Shown: positions 16,401 to 25,783 of the stretch, piece by piece | How the letters are laid out: each line of letters begins with the position of its first letter | Numbering within the stretch: position 1 is the stretch's first letter | Assembly (NCBI RefSeq): GCF_015355755.1 | Contig: NZ_JACVEE010000003.1 | Span: 930,001 to 994,000 of the forward strand | Length of the DNA: 64,000 bases | Source: Nocardia sp. XZ_19_385 | GTDB taxonomy: Bacteria > Actinomycetota > Actinomycetes > Mycobacteriales > Mycobacteriaceae | Direction of reading: 5' to 3' | Position numbers and translations under genes: made by a program | The notes under the pieces: model-generated | What the model was told of the DNA's origin: nothing | The model's database searches: none | The model's input: the letters and a program-made list of their open reading frames with translations, nothing else

Positions 16401-17045
16401 GTGAAGGTGAGTGGTCGTGTCGCCCTGCCCGAATCGACGCACGTGCACAGGTTTCTCGCGGCCACCGATACCACCGGACTGCCGCTCGTTCTGCTGCATG
16501 GTTCAGACGGTGGCGAATCCGATCTGATGCCGCTGGCCGGCGAATTGGCGCCCGGGGCCGCGAAGCTCGGCATCCGCGGAGCTGTGGCGACGAACGAGGG
16601 CTATGCCTTCTTCCGTCGTTTTCCGGATCGGCGGGTGGACGAGGAAGATATTGCGGCCAGGGTGCCGGTGCTGGCGGAATTCATTGAAAGGTGCTGGGGT
16701 GCTTACGAACTCACCCGGCGACCGGTGGCGATCGGTTTCTCCAACGGTGCGATCATGGCCGCCGCGCTATTGCTGACCCATCCCCGCCTGCTCGCAGGGG
16801 CGATCCTGTTCCGACCACTCTCGCCGTTCGGCCAGGATCCGCCCACCCAGCTGGACGGCACGCCGGTCCTGATCATCGACGGCGCGAACGACAGCCGCAG
16901 ATCACCCGGGGACGGTCTACAACTGGCCGACCGCCTGCGTCACGCCGGAGCGCTGGTGACCCATCAGGTGCTGCCGGTCGGCCACTCGATCACCGCCGAG
17001 GACAGCGCGACCGCCCACACCTGGCTCCAGGCGCTGCAGCTTTGA
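16401..17045 (+). CDS. alpha/beta-hydrolase (carboxylesterase/phospholipase type)
   Basis: A 214-aa hydrolase of the small carboxylesterase branch. LVLLHGSDGGESDLMPLA provides the oxyanion loop, GFSNGA the nucleophile serine, VLIIDGANDSRRSP the acid and VGHSI the histidine. This architecture matches bacterial carboxylesterases and dienelactone-hydrolase-like esterases. The start is GTG 16401 or GTG 16407; AGAGG lies just upstream. It is a single gene, and its 3' flank holds a long palindrome. Confidence 0.8.
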   Translation: MKVSGRVALPESTHVHRFLAATDTTGLPLVLLHGSDGGESDLMPLAGELAPGAAKLGIRGAVATNEGYAFFRRFPDRRVDEEDIAARVPVLAEFIERCWGAYELTRRPVAIGFSNGAIMAAALLLTHPRLLAGAILFRPLSPFGQDPPTQLDGTPVLIIDGANDSRRSPGDGLQLADRLRHAGALVTHQVLPVGHSITAEDSATAHTWLQALQL

Positions 17046-17103
17046 ACCCGATATCGCTTGCGGCGTAGTCGTTTGCGCGTGAACGCCGGAAGGGTCGGTG
17101 CAA

Positions 17104-17163
17104 TCCACGGGAGTCATATCGGGGCCATGTGATCTTGAAAGACCCCGATATGACTCCCGTGGA
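17104..17163. terminator. long palindrome downstream of the esterase
   Basis: Perfect 21-bp arms at 17104-17124 and 17143-17163 (TCCACGGGAGTCATATCGGG then G) surround an 18-base spacer. There is no T-run, so a simple intrinsic terminator is not certain. The element resembles in size the other long palindromes of this window but has a different sequence. Confidence 0.7.
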
Positions 17164-17270
17164 ATCAGCGACAGCCGAGCGCGATGACCACGACTCTGCG
17201 GTTGTGTAGCGCGACGGTGTAGCCGTTGCGAGCGAGGTTCCGGGCGATAACCGGGTGCGGCACCGCTGGG

Positions 17271-17462
17271 TCAGGCGCGCAGGTTCGGGAGTTCCTTGTC
17301 GTGCAGTTTGAGGATCTCGCGGGCGTAGCGGTCGACTTCCTCGGCGTTGGACAGCAGTTTCGCCATGTCGTGGCCGCGCTCGGAGTGGTTGGTCTTCTCT
17401 TGTTCGCGGTGGCGTCGGACGTGCAGTTCGTGCGTTGCCGATTGAAGCCTGACGTGATCAGT
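17271..17462 (-). pseudogene. decayed or very short gene fragment
   Basis: The minus strand carries a clearly protein-like tail: HSERGHDMAKLLSNAEEVDR, then YAREILKLHDKELPNLRA and a stop at 17271. Upstream in frame there is only basic, His/Arg-rich sequence without a usable start until the ATG at 17366, which would leave 31 residues. It is either a tiny gene or the 3' remnant of a larger one. The next minus-strand stretch (17165-17270, ending RRVVVIALGCR) is similar in character and may be a second scrap. Confidence 0.35.
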
Positions 17463-17931
17463 AGGGCGCGGGTACGTCGATGACGAGTTCGGGTGGGCTG
17501 GGGTTGGTGCTGACCTGGACGGCGACGCGGCCGGAGCCGTTGAGGGTGAAGAAGGCGGCGTGCCAGCCGTAGTGGCCGTCGTATTGGGTGGTGCGGGTTT
17601 CGGTGAGGGTGGCGCCGGTGTCGAGGTTGGTCATGGTGACCGTGGTGGAGACCTCGCAGCTGTTTGCCGAGAGTGAGGTCAGCGGGTTGGGGTCGGGTTT
17701 GAAGTTCACCGTGACCCGGGTGGAGCTGTCGATGAAGTTGGCGAAGTCGCGGGCTTGCTGGCCCTGGTTGGCCGTGATTTCGGCGTTGACGGTGCCCGCG
17801 CATCCCGGTGTGGTGCCGGTGGCGTGGGCGGAGTCGAAGTACAGGGGGTTCGCGGCGGCTGGACCGGCGGAGATGATGGCCGCGAAGATCGGCAGGGTCG
17901 ACACTGCCGCGATTTTCAGAACGCCTCGCAT
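17458..17931 (-). CDS. exported protein, hypothetical
   Basis: A 157-aa protein starting MRGVLKIAAVSTLPIFAAI with a signal peptide probably cut after GPAAA-NP. The mature part has two cysteines (PGCAG, NSCEV) and beta-strand-rich sequence (RVTVNFKPDPN, STTVTMTNLDTG), suggesting a small disulfide-bonded beta-sandwich. No enzyme motif is visible. The ATG at 17931 has GGGAG just upstream; the longer frame would add a non-signal-like leader. Confidence 0.75.
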   Translation of the reverse strand: MRGVLKIAAVSTLPIFAAIISAGPAAANPLYFDSAHATGTTPGCAGTVNAEITANQGQQARDFANFIDSSTRVTVNFKPDPNPLTSLSANSCEVSTTVTMTNLDTGATLTETRTTQYDGHYGWHAAFFTLNGSGRVAVQVSTNPSPPELVIDVPAPY

Positions 17932-18307
17932 GATGGGCTCCCGTCGTTGCGCAGGCACTGCGGACAAGCAATTGGTTGGCGAATTTTCACGCTAGCAGAG
18001 CGAATCGGGGGCCTTCAACGGCGGGAGCGGTGAACTCGGGGACAACGGATGGTGGCGGGTGGTGGTGGGGGTGTTGAATTTTCCGGGCGCGAGGGCGGGG
18101 CCGCGAGGCGGGACCGCGGGGCTCGAGCCGGGCGGCTCGGCGGCGTTGACCTGCGGGGTAGCGCCGGACAGCGCGGTTCGAGAGCGATTCTGGCGCAGTC
18201 GATTACGCGGCACGTGCGCGGAAACGGCGGCTGTCGGGGGTGCCGATTGCCGGTAGGGTTCGGCCCGGTTCGATCATGTGGCGGGGCTGTGTGCGCGAGG
18301 AGAAACG
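17932..18307. other. divergent intergenic region
   Basis: About 375 bases lie between two divergent genes. The left part is moderately AT-richer before the exported-protein gene and should contain its promoter. The remainder is G-rich with no convincing frame or strong palindrome. Confidence 0.4.
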
Positions 18308-19705
18308 GTGGCTGTCGATACTGTCCGTGAAGAACAGGCGATGCGCCGGTTGACCGACAGTCTGCTCGAGGATTACAGCGAGACCCATTCCGCGGAGGAG
18401 ATCCACGGCGTGCTGGCCGCGGTGCGGAAGCGGTTCGAGGGGCATCCGGTGCGCGAGTTCGTGCCGATTCTGGTGGAGCGGATCGTGCACCGGGAGCTGG
18501 CGCCGCCGGCGCAGGGCAGCGTCATCGAAGAAGCGGCCGCCGCGGTGGAACAGTCGAATGCGGTGTCGCGGGCAGATCGCCGGCGGGCGGCGCGCGCGGG
18601 GTTCGCGATCAACCGGCGCACCGTGAGTCTGGCCGGTGCCGTCGTGGTGGTCGCGGTCGCGGTCGTGGCGGTGGCGCTGGTCGCCCGCCAGCCCGATCCC
18701 GCCCCGGCCGCCGGGCCCGTGGTGCCGGCGTTGACGGTGGTGCGCGGTGTGGTCGGGTCGGAGAAGATGTCGTTCTTCGAGGACTCGCGCGTGATCGACG
18801 CCTTGGCCAAGCACGGGCTGAAGGTCAGCGCCGAACCCGCGGGCTCACGTCAGATCGCCACCTCCGTCGACCTGGGCAAGTACGACTTCGCGTTCCCGTC
18901 GAGCAGCCCGGCGGCGGAACGAATTCAGCGCGCCCGCAACATCAATACGAAATACACCCCGTTCTCCTCGCCGATGGCGATCGCGACCTTCCAGCCGATC
19001 GCGGACCTGCTGACCGCCGCGCGGGTGCTGCAACCGGGCCCGGTGCCGACCTTCGATGTCGCGCGCTACCTGGAATTGGTGAACACCAACACCGAGTGGG
19101 CGCATCTGCCCGGCAACACCGTCTACCCGGTGCGCAAGAACATCCTGGTCTCCACCACCGACCCGCGGACCTCCAATTCGGCGGCCATGTACGCGGCGAT
19201 CGCGAGCTTCGTCGCCAACGATCGCGCGGTCGTGCAGGGCGATCCCGCCGAACAGGCGGTGCTGCCGACCTTACAGCGGCTGTTCGCGGGCCAGGGCTAC
19301 ACCGAGAACTCCACCCAGGGCCCGTTCCAGGAGTACCTGGCCGCGGGCATGGGTCCCTCGCCGCTGGTGCTGATCTATGAGGCGCAGTTCGTCGAGGCGG
19401 CCGCGCAGGGCAAGATCCAGCCCGGCATGGTGCTGACCTACCCCTCGCCGACGGTGTTGTCGCGCCACACTCTGGTCCCGCTGGGCGGCAGCGGCGATCA
19501 GCTCGGACGGCTGCTCTCCAGCGACCCCGAACTGCAGCGCCTGGCCGCCGAGCACGGGTTCCGCACCGGCGATGCCGCGCAGTTCGCGAAGGTCACCGCC
19601 GAGCATCGGGTGCCGGTGCAGACAGATCTGATCGATGTGGTCGACACCCCGACCTATGACACCCTCGAGCATCTGCTGGACGCGGTCGCCAAGTCCTACA
19701 ACTGA
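18308..19705 (+). CDS. single-pass membrane protein: three-helix N-domain plus extracytoplasmic binding-protein-like domain
   Basis: A 465-aa protein. Residues 1-65 form helices (RRLTDSLLEDYSETHSAEEI, then HGVLAAVRKRFEGHPV) like the three-helix bundle dimerisation domain found in mycobacterial proteins. One membrane segment follows at about residues 108-128 (VVVVAVAVVAVALVA). The large outer domain (SEKMSFFEDSRVIDALAKHG, KYDFAFPSSSPAAE) resembles a type 2 periplasmic binding protein and may bind a ligand or partner. GTG 18308 is preceded by GAGGAG. No transporter genes flank it, so a sensor or assembly role is more likely than uptake; this is inference. Confidence 0.65.
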   Translation: MAVDTVREEQAMRRLTDSLLEDYSETHSAEEIHGVLAAVRKRFEGHPVREFVPILVERIVHRELAPPAQGSVIEEAAAAVEQSNAVSRADRRRAARAGFAINRRTVSLAGAVVVVAVAVVAVALVARQPDPAPAAGPVVPALTVVRGVVGSEKMSFFEDSRVIDALAKHGLKVSAEPAGSRQIATSVDLGKYDFAFPSSSPAAERIQRARNINTKYTPFSSPMAIATFQPIADLLTAARVLQPGPVPTFDVARYLELVNTNTEWAHLPGNTVYPVRKNILVSTTDPRTSNSAAMYAAIASFVANDRAVVQGDPAEQAVLPTLQRLFAGQGYTENSTQGPFQEYLAAGMGPSPLVLIYEAQFVEAAAQGKIQPGMVLTYPSPTVLSRHTLVPLGGSGDQLGRLLSSDPELQRLAAEHGFRTGDAAQFAKVTAEHRVPVQTDLIDVVDTPTYDTLEHLLDAVAKSYN

Positions 19706-19885
19706 CCTACCGGTCGACCCACCCCATCAGTGGTGGGGTCTTGCCCGCTGAGCAGTATCGATGGATCCTGAATGGTTCTGCCGAGTACCCCATGATGTCC
19801 GATTCGAGTAGCCGGGCACTCGCGGTTTCGACCCGATTTCGTGACACGGTTCGTGGGTAGGGGCTGGACAGGAAGGAGCCTCCGC

Positions 19886-20647
19886 ATGAACGGGATTCAC
19901 ACCCAGGCACCCGAGCGGACGTGCGGCCCGTCGAGCACGATCGGCACCCACGCCATGCTGGTGTTCGGTACCGGAGTCGACTGTTATTTCTCGAATCTGC
20001 CGAAGTTCTCGGCGCCGCACAATTTCCAGGTGATCCTCTCCATCGAGCTCGACGAACGCGGCAAACGCGCGCTCGGCGCCGACCGGCGGACCGGCTATGA
20101 CGGGTTGCACACCTTCGTGCCCGACGCGTTCGCGATGAGCGAGCTGGATCCGCGACGGGAGCGTCCACGAGAGACGTTGCGGGGCACGCTGTTCCGTGGC
20201 CACGTGCACCGAGGCGGAGAGGCGGTCGTCGGTGACGTGGCGGCCGAGATCCGTCAGGTGGTGTACTTCGAGGAGCTCGGCCAGGGTGCGCGGCGCGCGC
20301 ACGAACGGCTCACCCATCTGTGTTTCGGCCGGCCGGGGCGGCTGTATCTGGCGCACCGGATCTGCCGGCGGCCCAGTTTCGACCAGGTCGTGGCGATCCG
20401 GCTGATCCCGGGCACGGTGACCGACATGCTCGGCGAGCACGATCCGGACCGCACCACCGACGTCGACCAGCTCGGATTCGGTGCGGCGCAGTCGATCATC
20501 CTGGGTCAGCGCGAGTTCACCGGTCAGCGGTTGCGGGCGGGGGAGATCGCGGTGGCGGCGTTCCGCTCCACCGAGGATGGACTCGGCTTCCTCGCCGAAC
20601 TGGCGGTGCAGCGGCAGATCTATCTGGAAGTCGCCGACCTGGGATGA
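19886..20647 (+). CDS. conserved-looking protein of unknown function
   Basis: A 253-aa soluble protein. The sequence shows an alternating beta/alpha pattern (HAMLVFGTGVDCYFSNLPKF, NFQVILSIELDE) and a striking HGHVHRGG-like sequence (GTLFRGHVHRGGEAV) that could bind a metal. No family was recognised. ATG 19886 is fixed by GGAAGGAG ten bases upstream. It is a single gene followed at about 110 bases by the DUF418 gene. Confidence 0.65.
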   Translation: MNGIHTQAPERTCGPSSTIGTHAMLVFGTGVDCYFSNLPKFSAPHNFQVILSIELDERGKRALGADRRTGYDGLHTFVPDAFAMSELDPRRERPRETLRGTLFRGHVHRGGEAVVGDVAAEIRQVVYFEELGQGARRAHERLTHLCFGRPGRLYLAHRICRRPSFDQVVAIRLIPGTVTDMLGEHDPDRTTDVDQLGFGAAQSIILGQREFTGQRLRAGEIAVAAFRSTEDGLGFLAELAVQRQIYLEVADLG

Positions 20648-20759
20648 ACGTCAATACCCCGCAGGTCGCGTCGAGGGGTGCAGAACCCCGGCCCGGCTTG
20701 CGGGGATATCACCCCGGGGAGGGACGCGTGCTCGGGGCGGGTCCCCCTACCGTCTGAGT

Positions 20760-21965
20760 ATGTCCGGCACGATCGAATCCAGCGCCCCCGCAACCAGATC
20801 CGGGCGGCGGATCGCCGAGATCGATATTCTGCGCGGGTTCGCGCTCTTCGGCATCCTCGTCACCAATGTCATTGTCGCGACGACGCTGTTCAGCTTCAAC
20901 GGCACCCGGGAACATCTGCAACGCCAATACGACGGTCCCGCCGATCATTTCGTGCACGCCGTCATCGCGGCGCTGTTCGAGGGGCGGTTCTATCTGCTGT
21001 TCGCGTTCCTGTTCGGCTATTCGTTCACCTTGCAGATCGCGGCGGCCCAGCGTGCGGGAGTCTCGGAGAAGGCGCGGCTGCTGCGCCGATGCGCGGCGCT
21101 GATGGCGATCGGGTTGGCGCACGTCTACCTGCTGTGGATCGGCGACATCCTCACGCTCTACGCGTTCTTGTGCCTGATCCTGATCGCGTTGCGCAAGCTG
21201 CGCCCGCGCACCGCGGTGATCACCGGTGTCGTCCTGTACGTCACGTGGACGGCGCTGATGTTCCTGCCCGGCGGTGATGGCAGCGACATGTACACGGCGC
21301 TGGCGATGTTCATCGACCTGCCCGGATTGCACGCCGACTATGTGGGCAGTCCCGCCGACACCTTCGATGTGCAGACCTCCCTGTTTCCCGGGTTCCTGCT
21401 GGTCATCTGGCTCGGTCAGGGCGTGACCAGTCTGGCGATGTTCCTGTTCGGGATGGCGGCGGGTAAACGCGGGCTGTTCGAGGATCCGCAGACAGTGCGG
21501 CGCTGGACACCGCGCGTGCTGGTGGCCGGGTTCGGGCTCGGACTGCCGGTGTCGGCGGTGACCTTCGCCGGTGCGATGAACTGGTTCGAGCCGCCGAGCT
21601 GGTGGGGTGGGCTCCAGATGCTGGTGGCTCCGCTGATGACGTTCGCCTATATCGCCGCCGTGCTGGTGGCGGCCCGATCGTTGCGTACCGCCCGGTTCGC
21701 GGCGTGGCTGGCGCCAGCTGGGCGGATGGCGGCCTCGAACTACATCGTGCAGTCGGTGGTGGTGATGGTGCTCTACACCGGGTACGGGTTCGCGCTCGCC
21801 GACAAGGTGCCGCCCGCCGGGGTCGTCGGCCTGGCGCTGCTCACCTTCGCCGCCCAACTGGTGCTGAGCAGCTGGTGGTTGCGCCACCACCCGTACGGTC
21901 CAGTCGAATGGGCGCTACGCGCGGCGACCTATCTCTCGCTGCCGCCGTGGCGAAAAGTACGCTGA
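20760..21965 (+). CDS. DUF418-family membrane protein
   Basis: A 401-aa polytopic membrane protein with about ten helices. The N-terminal RIAEIDILRGFALFGILVTN and the C-terminal YGPVEWALR..TYLS segments are diagnostic of the DUF418/YeiB family, whose acyltransferase-3-like topology suggests acyl transfer at the membrane. The function in actinobacteria is unknown. Its final codons (GTA CGC TGA) lie inside the left arm of a family B palindrome. Confidence 0.9.
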   Translation: MSGTIESSAPATRSGRRIAEIDILRGFALFGILVTNVIVATTLFSFNGTREHLQRQYDGPADHFVHAVIAALFEGRFYLLFAFLFGYSFTLQIAAAQRAGVSEKARLLRRCAALMAIGLAHVYLLWIGDILTLYAFLCLILIALRKLRPRTAVITGVVLYVTWTALMFLPGGDGSDMYTALAMFIDLPGLHADYVGSPADTFDVQTSLFPGFLLVIWLGQGVTSLAMFLFGMAAGKRGLFEDPQTVRRWTPRVLVAGFGLGLPVSAVTFAGAMNWFEPPSWWGGLQMLVAPLMTFAYIAAVLVAARSLRTARFAAWLAPAGRMAASNYIVQSVVVMVLYTGYGFALADKVPPAGVVGLALLTFAAQLVLSSWWLRHHPYGPVEWALRAATYLSLPPWRKVR

Positions 21966-22033
21966 TCGTGCAATTTCCGGGCGGATCCGGCCGATTTCGG
22001 CCCGATCCGCCCGATTTTGCACGGTCTGCATAC
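21957..22033. terminator. palindromic element, family B copy 1, between convergent genes
   Basis: A long imperfect palindrome: the left arm GTACGCTGATCGTGCAATTT, then CCGGGCGGATC, pairs with GATCCGCCCGATTTTGCACG and GTCTGCATAC. An inner palindrome (CGGCCGATTTCGGCC) sits at the tip. It includes the stop of the DUF418 gene and abuts the stop of the convergent antiporter gene, so it can terminate transcription from both sides. Confidence 0.75.
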
Positions 22034-23215
22034 CTATCCGGCGGGTACGCGCTTGCGGTCCCACCACACCAGCAGCGGTTCGACCACGCGGGCCGCGACC
22101 GGTCCGGCGATCGCCATCAACAGCACATAGGTCGTCGCCATCGCGGCAAATTCGTCCGGTACCGCACCGTAGGCGACCGCGAGCCCGGCGATGACGATCG
22201 AGAACTCGCCGTGCGCGACCAGTGCTGTTCCCGCCCGGGCCCGCCCATACCGGGAGGCCCCCGCGCGTTTGGCGGCCCACCAGCCGGTGCCGATCTTAGT
22301 CGCGATGGTGACCACCGCCAGCAGCAGCGCCCACCCCAGCACCGGCGGAATACTCGACGGATCGGTACTCAACCCGAACAGCACGAAGAACAGCGCCGCG
22401 AACAGATCCCGCAGCGGTTCCAGGATTTTGGTGGCCGCGTGCGCGGTCGAATCCGAGATCGCGATACCCAGCAGGAACGCCCCGACCGCGGCCGAGACCT
22501 GCACCGCCGAGGCGACCCCGGCCACCAGCAGTGCCGAGCCGAGCAGCTTGAGCAGGAAGATCTCGCGGTCCTCGCTGTCGACGATCATCGACACGTAGCG
22601 GCCGTAGCGCAGCGCGATGACCAGCACCACGGTGATCGCGAGCAGCGCGATACCCAGGGTTTTCATGCCGGCCATGAACCCGGCCCCGGCCAGGACCGCG
22701 GTGAGCACCGGCAGATAGCCGGCCATCACCAGGTCTTCGAACACCAGGATCGACAGCACGGTCGGGGTTTCGCGGTTGCCGAGGCGGCCCAGATCGTTGA
22801 GCACTTTCGCGATGATCCCGGAGGAGGAGATGTAGGTGACGCCGGCCATCGCGATCGCGCCGGCCAGTCCCCACCCGAGCACCAGTGCCACGACCACGCC
22901 GGGCGTGGCGTTGAGCACCACATCGACCAGGCCCGCCGCCCAGGAGCGGCGCATTCCGGTGACGAGTTCGCTGGCGCTGTATTCCAATCCGAGCAGCAGC
23001 AGAAGCAGCACGACGCCGATTTCGCTGGCCAGGTGGATGAAGTCGTCGGCGGCTTGGAGTTCGATCAAGCCGCCGGTGCCGAAGATGAGGCCGCCGATGA
23101 GATAGAGCGGGATCGGGGACATGCCGATGCGGGCGGCGACTCGGCCGAGCAGTCCCAGGCCGAAGATCACCGCGCCCAGCTGGATCAAAGCAAGGGCGGT
23201 GTTGTGTGCGACCAT
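22034..23215 (-). CDS. cation:proton antiporter, CPA2 type (KhtU-like)
   Basis: A 393-aa membrane protein with about twelve helices, including LIGGLIFGTGGLIELQAADD and the core segments VGAFLLGIAISDS and GEFSIVIAGLA that are typical of the KefB/KhtU (CPA2) exchanger fold. Unlike Kef proteins it has no C-terminal RCK domain of its own; the regulatory subunit is encoded just upstream. It is predicted to exchange K+ or NH4+ for protons. It follows its partner on the minus strand with three bases between them. Confidence 0.9.
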   Translation of the reverse strand: MVAHNTALALIQLGAVIFGLGLLGRVAARIGMSPIPLYLIGGLIFGTGGLIELQAADDFIHLASEIGVVLLLLLLGLEYSASELVTGMRRSWAAGLVDVVLNATPGVVVALVLGWGLAGAIAMAGVTYISSSGIIAKVLNDLGRLGNRETPTVLSILVFEDLVMAGYLPVLTAVLAGAGFMAGMKTLGIALLAITVVLVIALRYGRYVSMIVDSEDREIFLLKLLGSALLVAGVASAVQVSAAVGAFLLGIAISDSTAHAATKILEPLRDLFAALFFVLFGLSTDPSSIPPVLGWALLLAVVTIATKIGTGWWAAKRAGASRYGRARAGTALVAHGEFSIVIAGLAVAYGAVPDEFAAMATTYVLLMAIAGPVAARVVEPLLVWWDRKRVPAG

Positions 23216-23218
23216 CGA

Positions 23219-23701
23219 TCAGCCGTCGGTCAGGATGGCCGCCGCGGCGTCCAGACCCTGGGTCGTGCCGACAACGATGAGTAGATCACCGGCGGTGAAC
23301 AAGAACTCCGGGCCCGGAGACGGGATCGGGTTGCCCGCGCGCATCACCGCGACGATGGAGGTCTTGGTGCGGGTGCGCATTTCGGTGTCGCGCAGCGGGC
23401 GGCCGTCGAAGGGCGAGCCCTTGCGGATCTGCAGTTGCCGGGTGGTGACGCCGTCGAACTCGCGGTGTTCCTCGCGCAGTTGCGCCACTAGTTGCGGGGC
23501 GCCGAGCAGGTTTGCCAGCACCGCGGCTTCGTGCGCGGAGAGCGGAATCTGTTCGGTGACATCGGGATTGTCGGACTTGGAGAGTATGAGGTCTATCGAT
23601 CCGTCTTTGTGATCGATGATGCCGATCCGGCGGCGACCGCGCGCGACCGAGAACTCCTTGCGTACACCGATGCCGGGCAGGGGGGTCACCTCAACGTTCA
23701 C
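23219..23701 (-). CDS. antiporter regulatory subunit with TrkA-C domain (KhtT-like)
   Basis: A 160-aa soluble protein. The C-terminal half (RKGSPFDGRPLRDTEMRTRT followed by VAVMRAG and FTAGDLLIVVGTTQGL) is a TrkA_C/RCK_C domain. The N-terminal half begins VEVTPLPGIGVRKEFSVARG, as in KhtT. In Bacillus the KhtT subunit gates the KhtU antiporter in response to pH and cyclic di-AMP; the same pairing here supports a comparable role, with the ligand unknown. It is the first gene of a two-gene operon. Confidence 0.9.
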   Translation of the reverse strand: MNVEVTPLPGIGVRKEFSVARGRRRIGIIDHKDGSIDLILSKSDNPDVTEQIPLSAHEAAVLANLLGAPQLVAQLREEHREFDGVTTRQLQIRKGSPFDGRPLRDTEMRTRTKTSIVAVMRAGNPIPSPGPEFLFTAGDLLIVVGTTQGLDAAAAILTDG

Positions 23702-23889
23702 CTCACCAGGTTAGCCTGCCCTGAGGAACCGCCCCGCCCCCAGGTGTCCGATTTGTCTGATTGTATCCGCGAGTTTGCTCACGTCCAGGTGATTCGGGCA
23801 ACAAAGAACCGGCCGGCGGCACCCCCTGCGTGCCACCGGCCGGTGCCGATGATTATCCGGGTAAGCGGAAGCCGTTACCCGGCAATCGG

Positions 23890-25659
23890 TTACGTCAGCC
23901 CGCGAATGAACTCCGCCAGCAGCTGACCGCTGTAATCGGGCTTGCCGTTGTTCTGCACCGCGGCCGCGCCGATGGTGTCGATGTGGGTGTAGCCCGGCAA
24001 CTGCTCGACCTGCGCGGTCGGCGGGGCCGGGATCCAGGTGCCGACCCCGTACTGCACGACGCTGTCCCCGGCGTAGGCGACGAAATTCGGCTTGGTGCGA
24101 GACATGTTGGCGTAGCGCAGGTTCACCATGTCGCCGGTGCGGGCGCCGGCCAGACCGGCGGCGATGTCGACGACCACGCGCAGCGGGAAGTAGGTCTCCC
24201 AGTAGGCGGTCGGCGCGCCGGTGCCCAGTTGGCGGGCGACCTCGTGGATATCGGCGGTCTCCCGGTTGGGCGCGGTCCACGGCACGCCCACCACATCGTT
24301 GTAGTTGCGCCAGGTGTAGAGCACGGTGCGGTCGGTCGGGGCGACGCGCACCTGCGGGCCCGCGCTCATCCGCAAATAGTTGCCGAGCACCGGGATCTGG
24401 GTGGCCAGCGCGGGATTCGGGAAGGTCTTCTCGGCCACCGGTCCACCGGCCAGCGCGCCCACACCCTGTTGCAGCAGGGCGAAGTTGCCGGAGTTGTTGT
24501 CGATGAAGGTGCCCAGCAGTGCCGCGTTGGTGAAGCGGTAATCGCGGATCGTGCCTTCGCCGTTGGCGCCGCCGCTGCCGATCGCCGCCCAGCTCTGCCC
24601 GAACATGAACGCCAGTGTCGCTTCGATTTCCGGGTCCCGGGGCAGGTGCGCCAGCAACTGGCTCTCCTGGTCCGGGGCCAGATGCGCGGCCAAGCCCGCC
24701 AGCCGGTAGAGCATGAACGCCTTGGTGCCGGTGATCGGGGACGGCCCGAAGGTGCGCAACGGCAGGGCGCCGGAGTCGAAGCCCGCCTTCAACACCGTGT
24801 TGGTCGGGCTGATGATCGCGTTCATGACGTCATGGAAGAACGGGGTGTTCTGGATGGCCGCCGGATCCGAGGACACCATGGTGTCCTGCGCGGCGAACGC
24901 GGCGCACTGGTTGAAACCCGCGTCGGCCCGGGTGGCGGGGTTGCCGTCGAAATCCCAGTCCGAGAACAGGCCGGTCACCATGCCGCCCATGGAGATTCCG
25001 GTGCAGACGAACTTGCGCTGGCGCTGCGCCTGATCGGGCACCTCGTGCACCATGATCTCGTACTGGTCGCGGATCACCCGCTCCAGGCCCATCACATCCA
25101 GGATCGGCAGATCGTGGGAGGCCTTGAAGCCCGGAAAGACGTGGCCGTCGATCGATTTGCCGTTGAAGTAGTAGTCGACGGCGTCCAGATAGTTCCCGCT
25201 CGCCAGCGCGGCGTCGAAACCGAACATCTCGTCCAGGCAGGCGCTGCGCCGCGCCATCGCCCAGAACTCGACATCGCGATCCAGGGTCTTGGCCGAGCGC
25301 ACCGTATTGGCCGCGACGCCATCGGAATTCACCGCGCCGCCGTTGAGACCCTGCTGCTGCACCACGATCGCGTCGGCGTCGGCGGAGTGCACCGGACCGT
25401 CGGCGGGCCGGTAGCGCAGGAACCCGGTCCGGTCACAGTTGTCCGGATGGGCCGGAGCATTGGCGGGCAGCGGCAACCGGAAACTCACATACGACACCGC
25501 GATCCCGTCCCGCACCGCGATCGGCTGCTCCTGCCGATCAGCCGCCACCGACACCGGCGGGAGGTCCTGCGCCCCGGCCGTGCCCGGCGCGAACAACCCA
25601 CCCGCGACCACCGTCGCCACCAACCCGCACCGAATTACATGCAGCACCGTATGTTTCAC
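23890..25659 (-). CDS. large secreted alpha/beta-hydrolase-like protein
   Basis: A protein of about 589 aa with a signal peptide (VKHTVLHVIRCGLVATVVAG, cleaved near TAGA-QD). The segment VCTGISMGGMVTG gives a nucleophile-serine elbow, YAGDSVVQYGVGTW could supply the acid, and PGYTHIDTIGAA a late histidine, so an extracellular esterase- or lipase-like activity is probable. Three GTG codons (25680, 25668, 25659) could start it; 25659 gives the most typical signal peptide. It is a single gene whose promoter region also serves the broken acetyltransferase gene beside it. Confidence 0.75.
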   Translation of the reverse strand: MKHTVLHVIRCGLVATVVAGGLFAPGTAGAQDLPPVSVAADRQEQPIAVRDGIAVSYVSFRLPLPANAPAHPDNCDRTGFLRYRPADGPVHSADADAIVVQQQGLNGGAVNSDGVAANTVRSAKTLDRDVEFWAMARRSACLDEMFGFDAALASGNYLDAVDYYFNGKSIDGHVFPGFKASHDLPILDVMGLERVIRDQYEIMVHEVPDQAQRQRKFVCTGISMGGMVTGLFSDWDFDGNPATRADAGFNQCAAFAAQDTMVSSDPAAIQNTPFFHDVMNAIISPTNTVLKAGFDSGALPLRTFGPSPITGTKAFMLYRLAGLAAHLAPDQESQLLAHLPRDPEIEATLAFMFGQSWAAIGSGGANGEGTIRDYRFTNAALLGTFIDNNSGNFALLQQGVGALAGGPVAEKTFPNPALATQIPVLGNYLRMSAGPQVRVAPTDRTVLYTWRNYNDVVGVPWTAPNRETADIHEVARQLGTGAPTAYWETYFPLRVVVDIAAGLAGARTGDMVNLRYANMSRTKPNFVAYAGDSVVQYGVGTWIPAPPTAQVEQLPGYTHIDTIGAAAVQNNGKPDYSGQLLAEFIRGLT

Positions 25660-25783
25660 TCCGTGCACGTTGCCACGCACGGTGGTCCAGGTCACTGGGC
25701 TATATGTCAGCAGCGGGGGCGCCGGGTCATGCAACTTGCCAACGCCGGAGGATTCGGCCGACGATCACGGGGAGGGTTCAACG

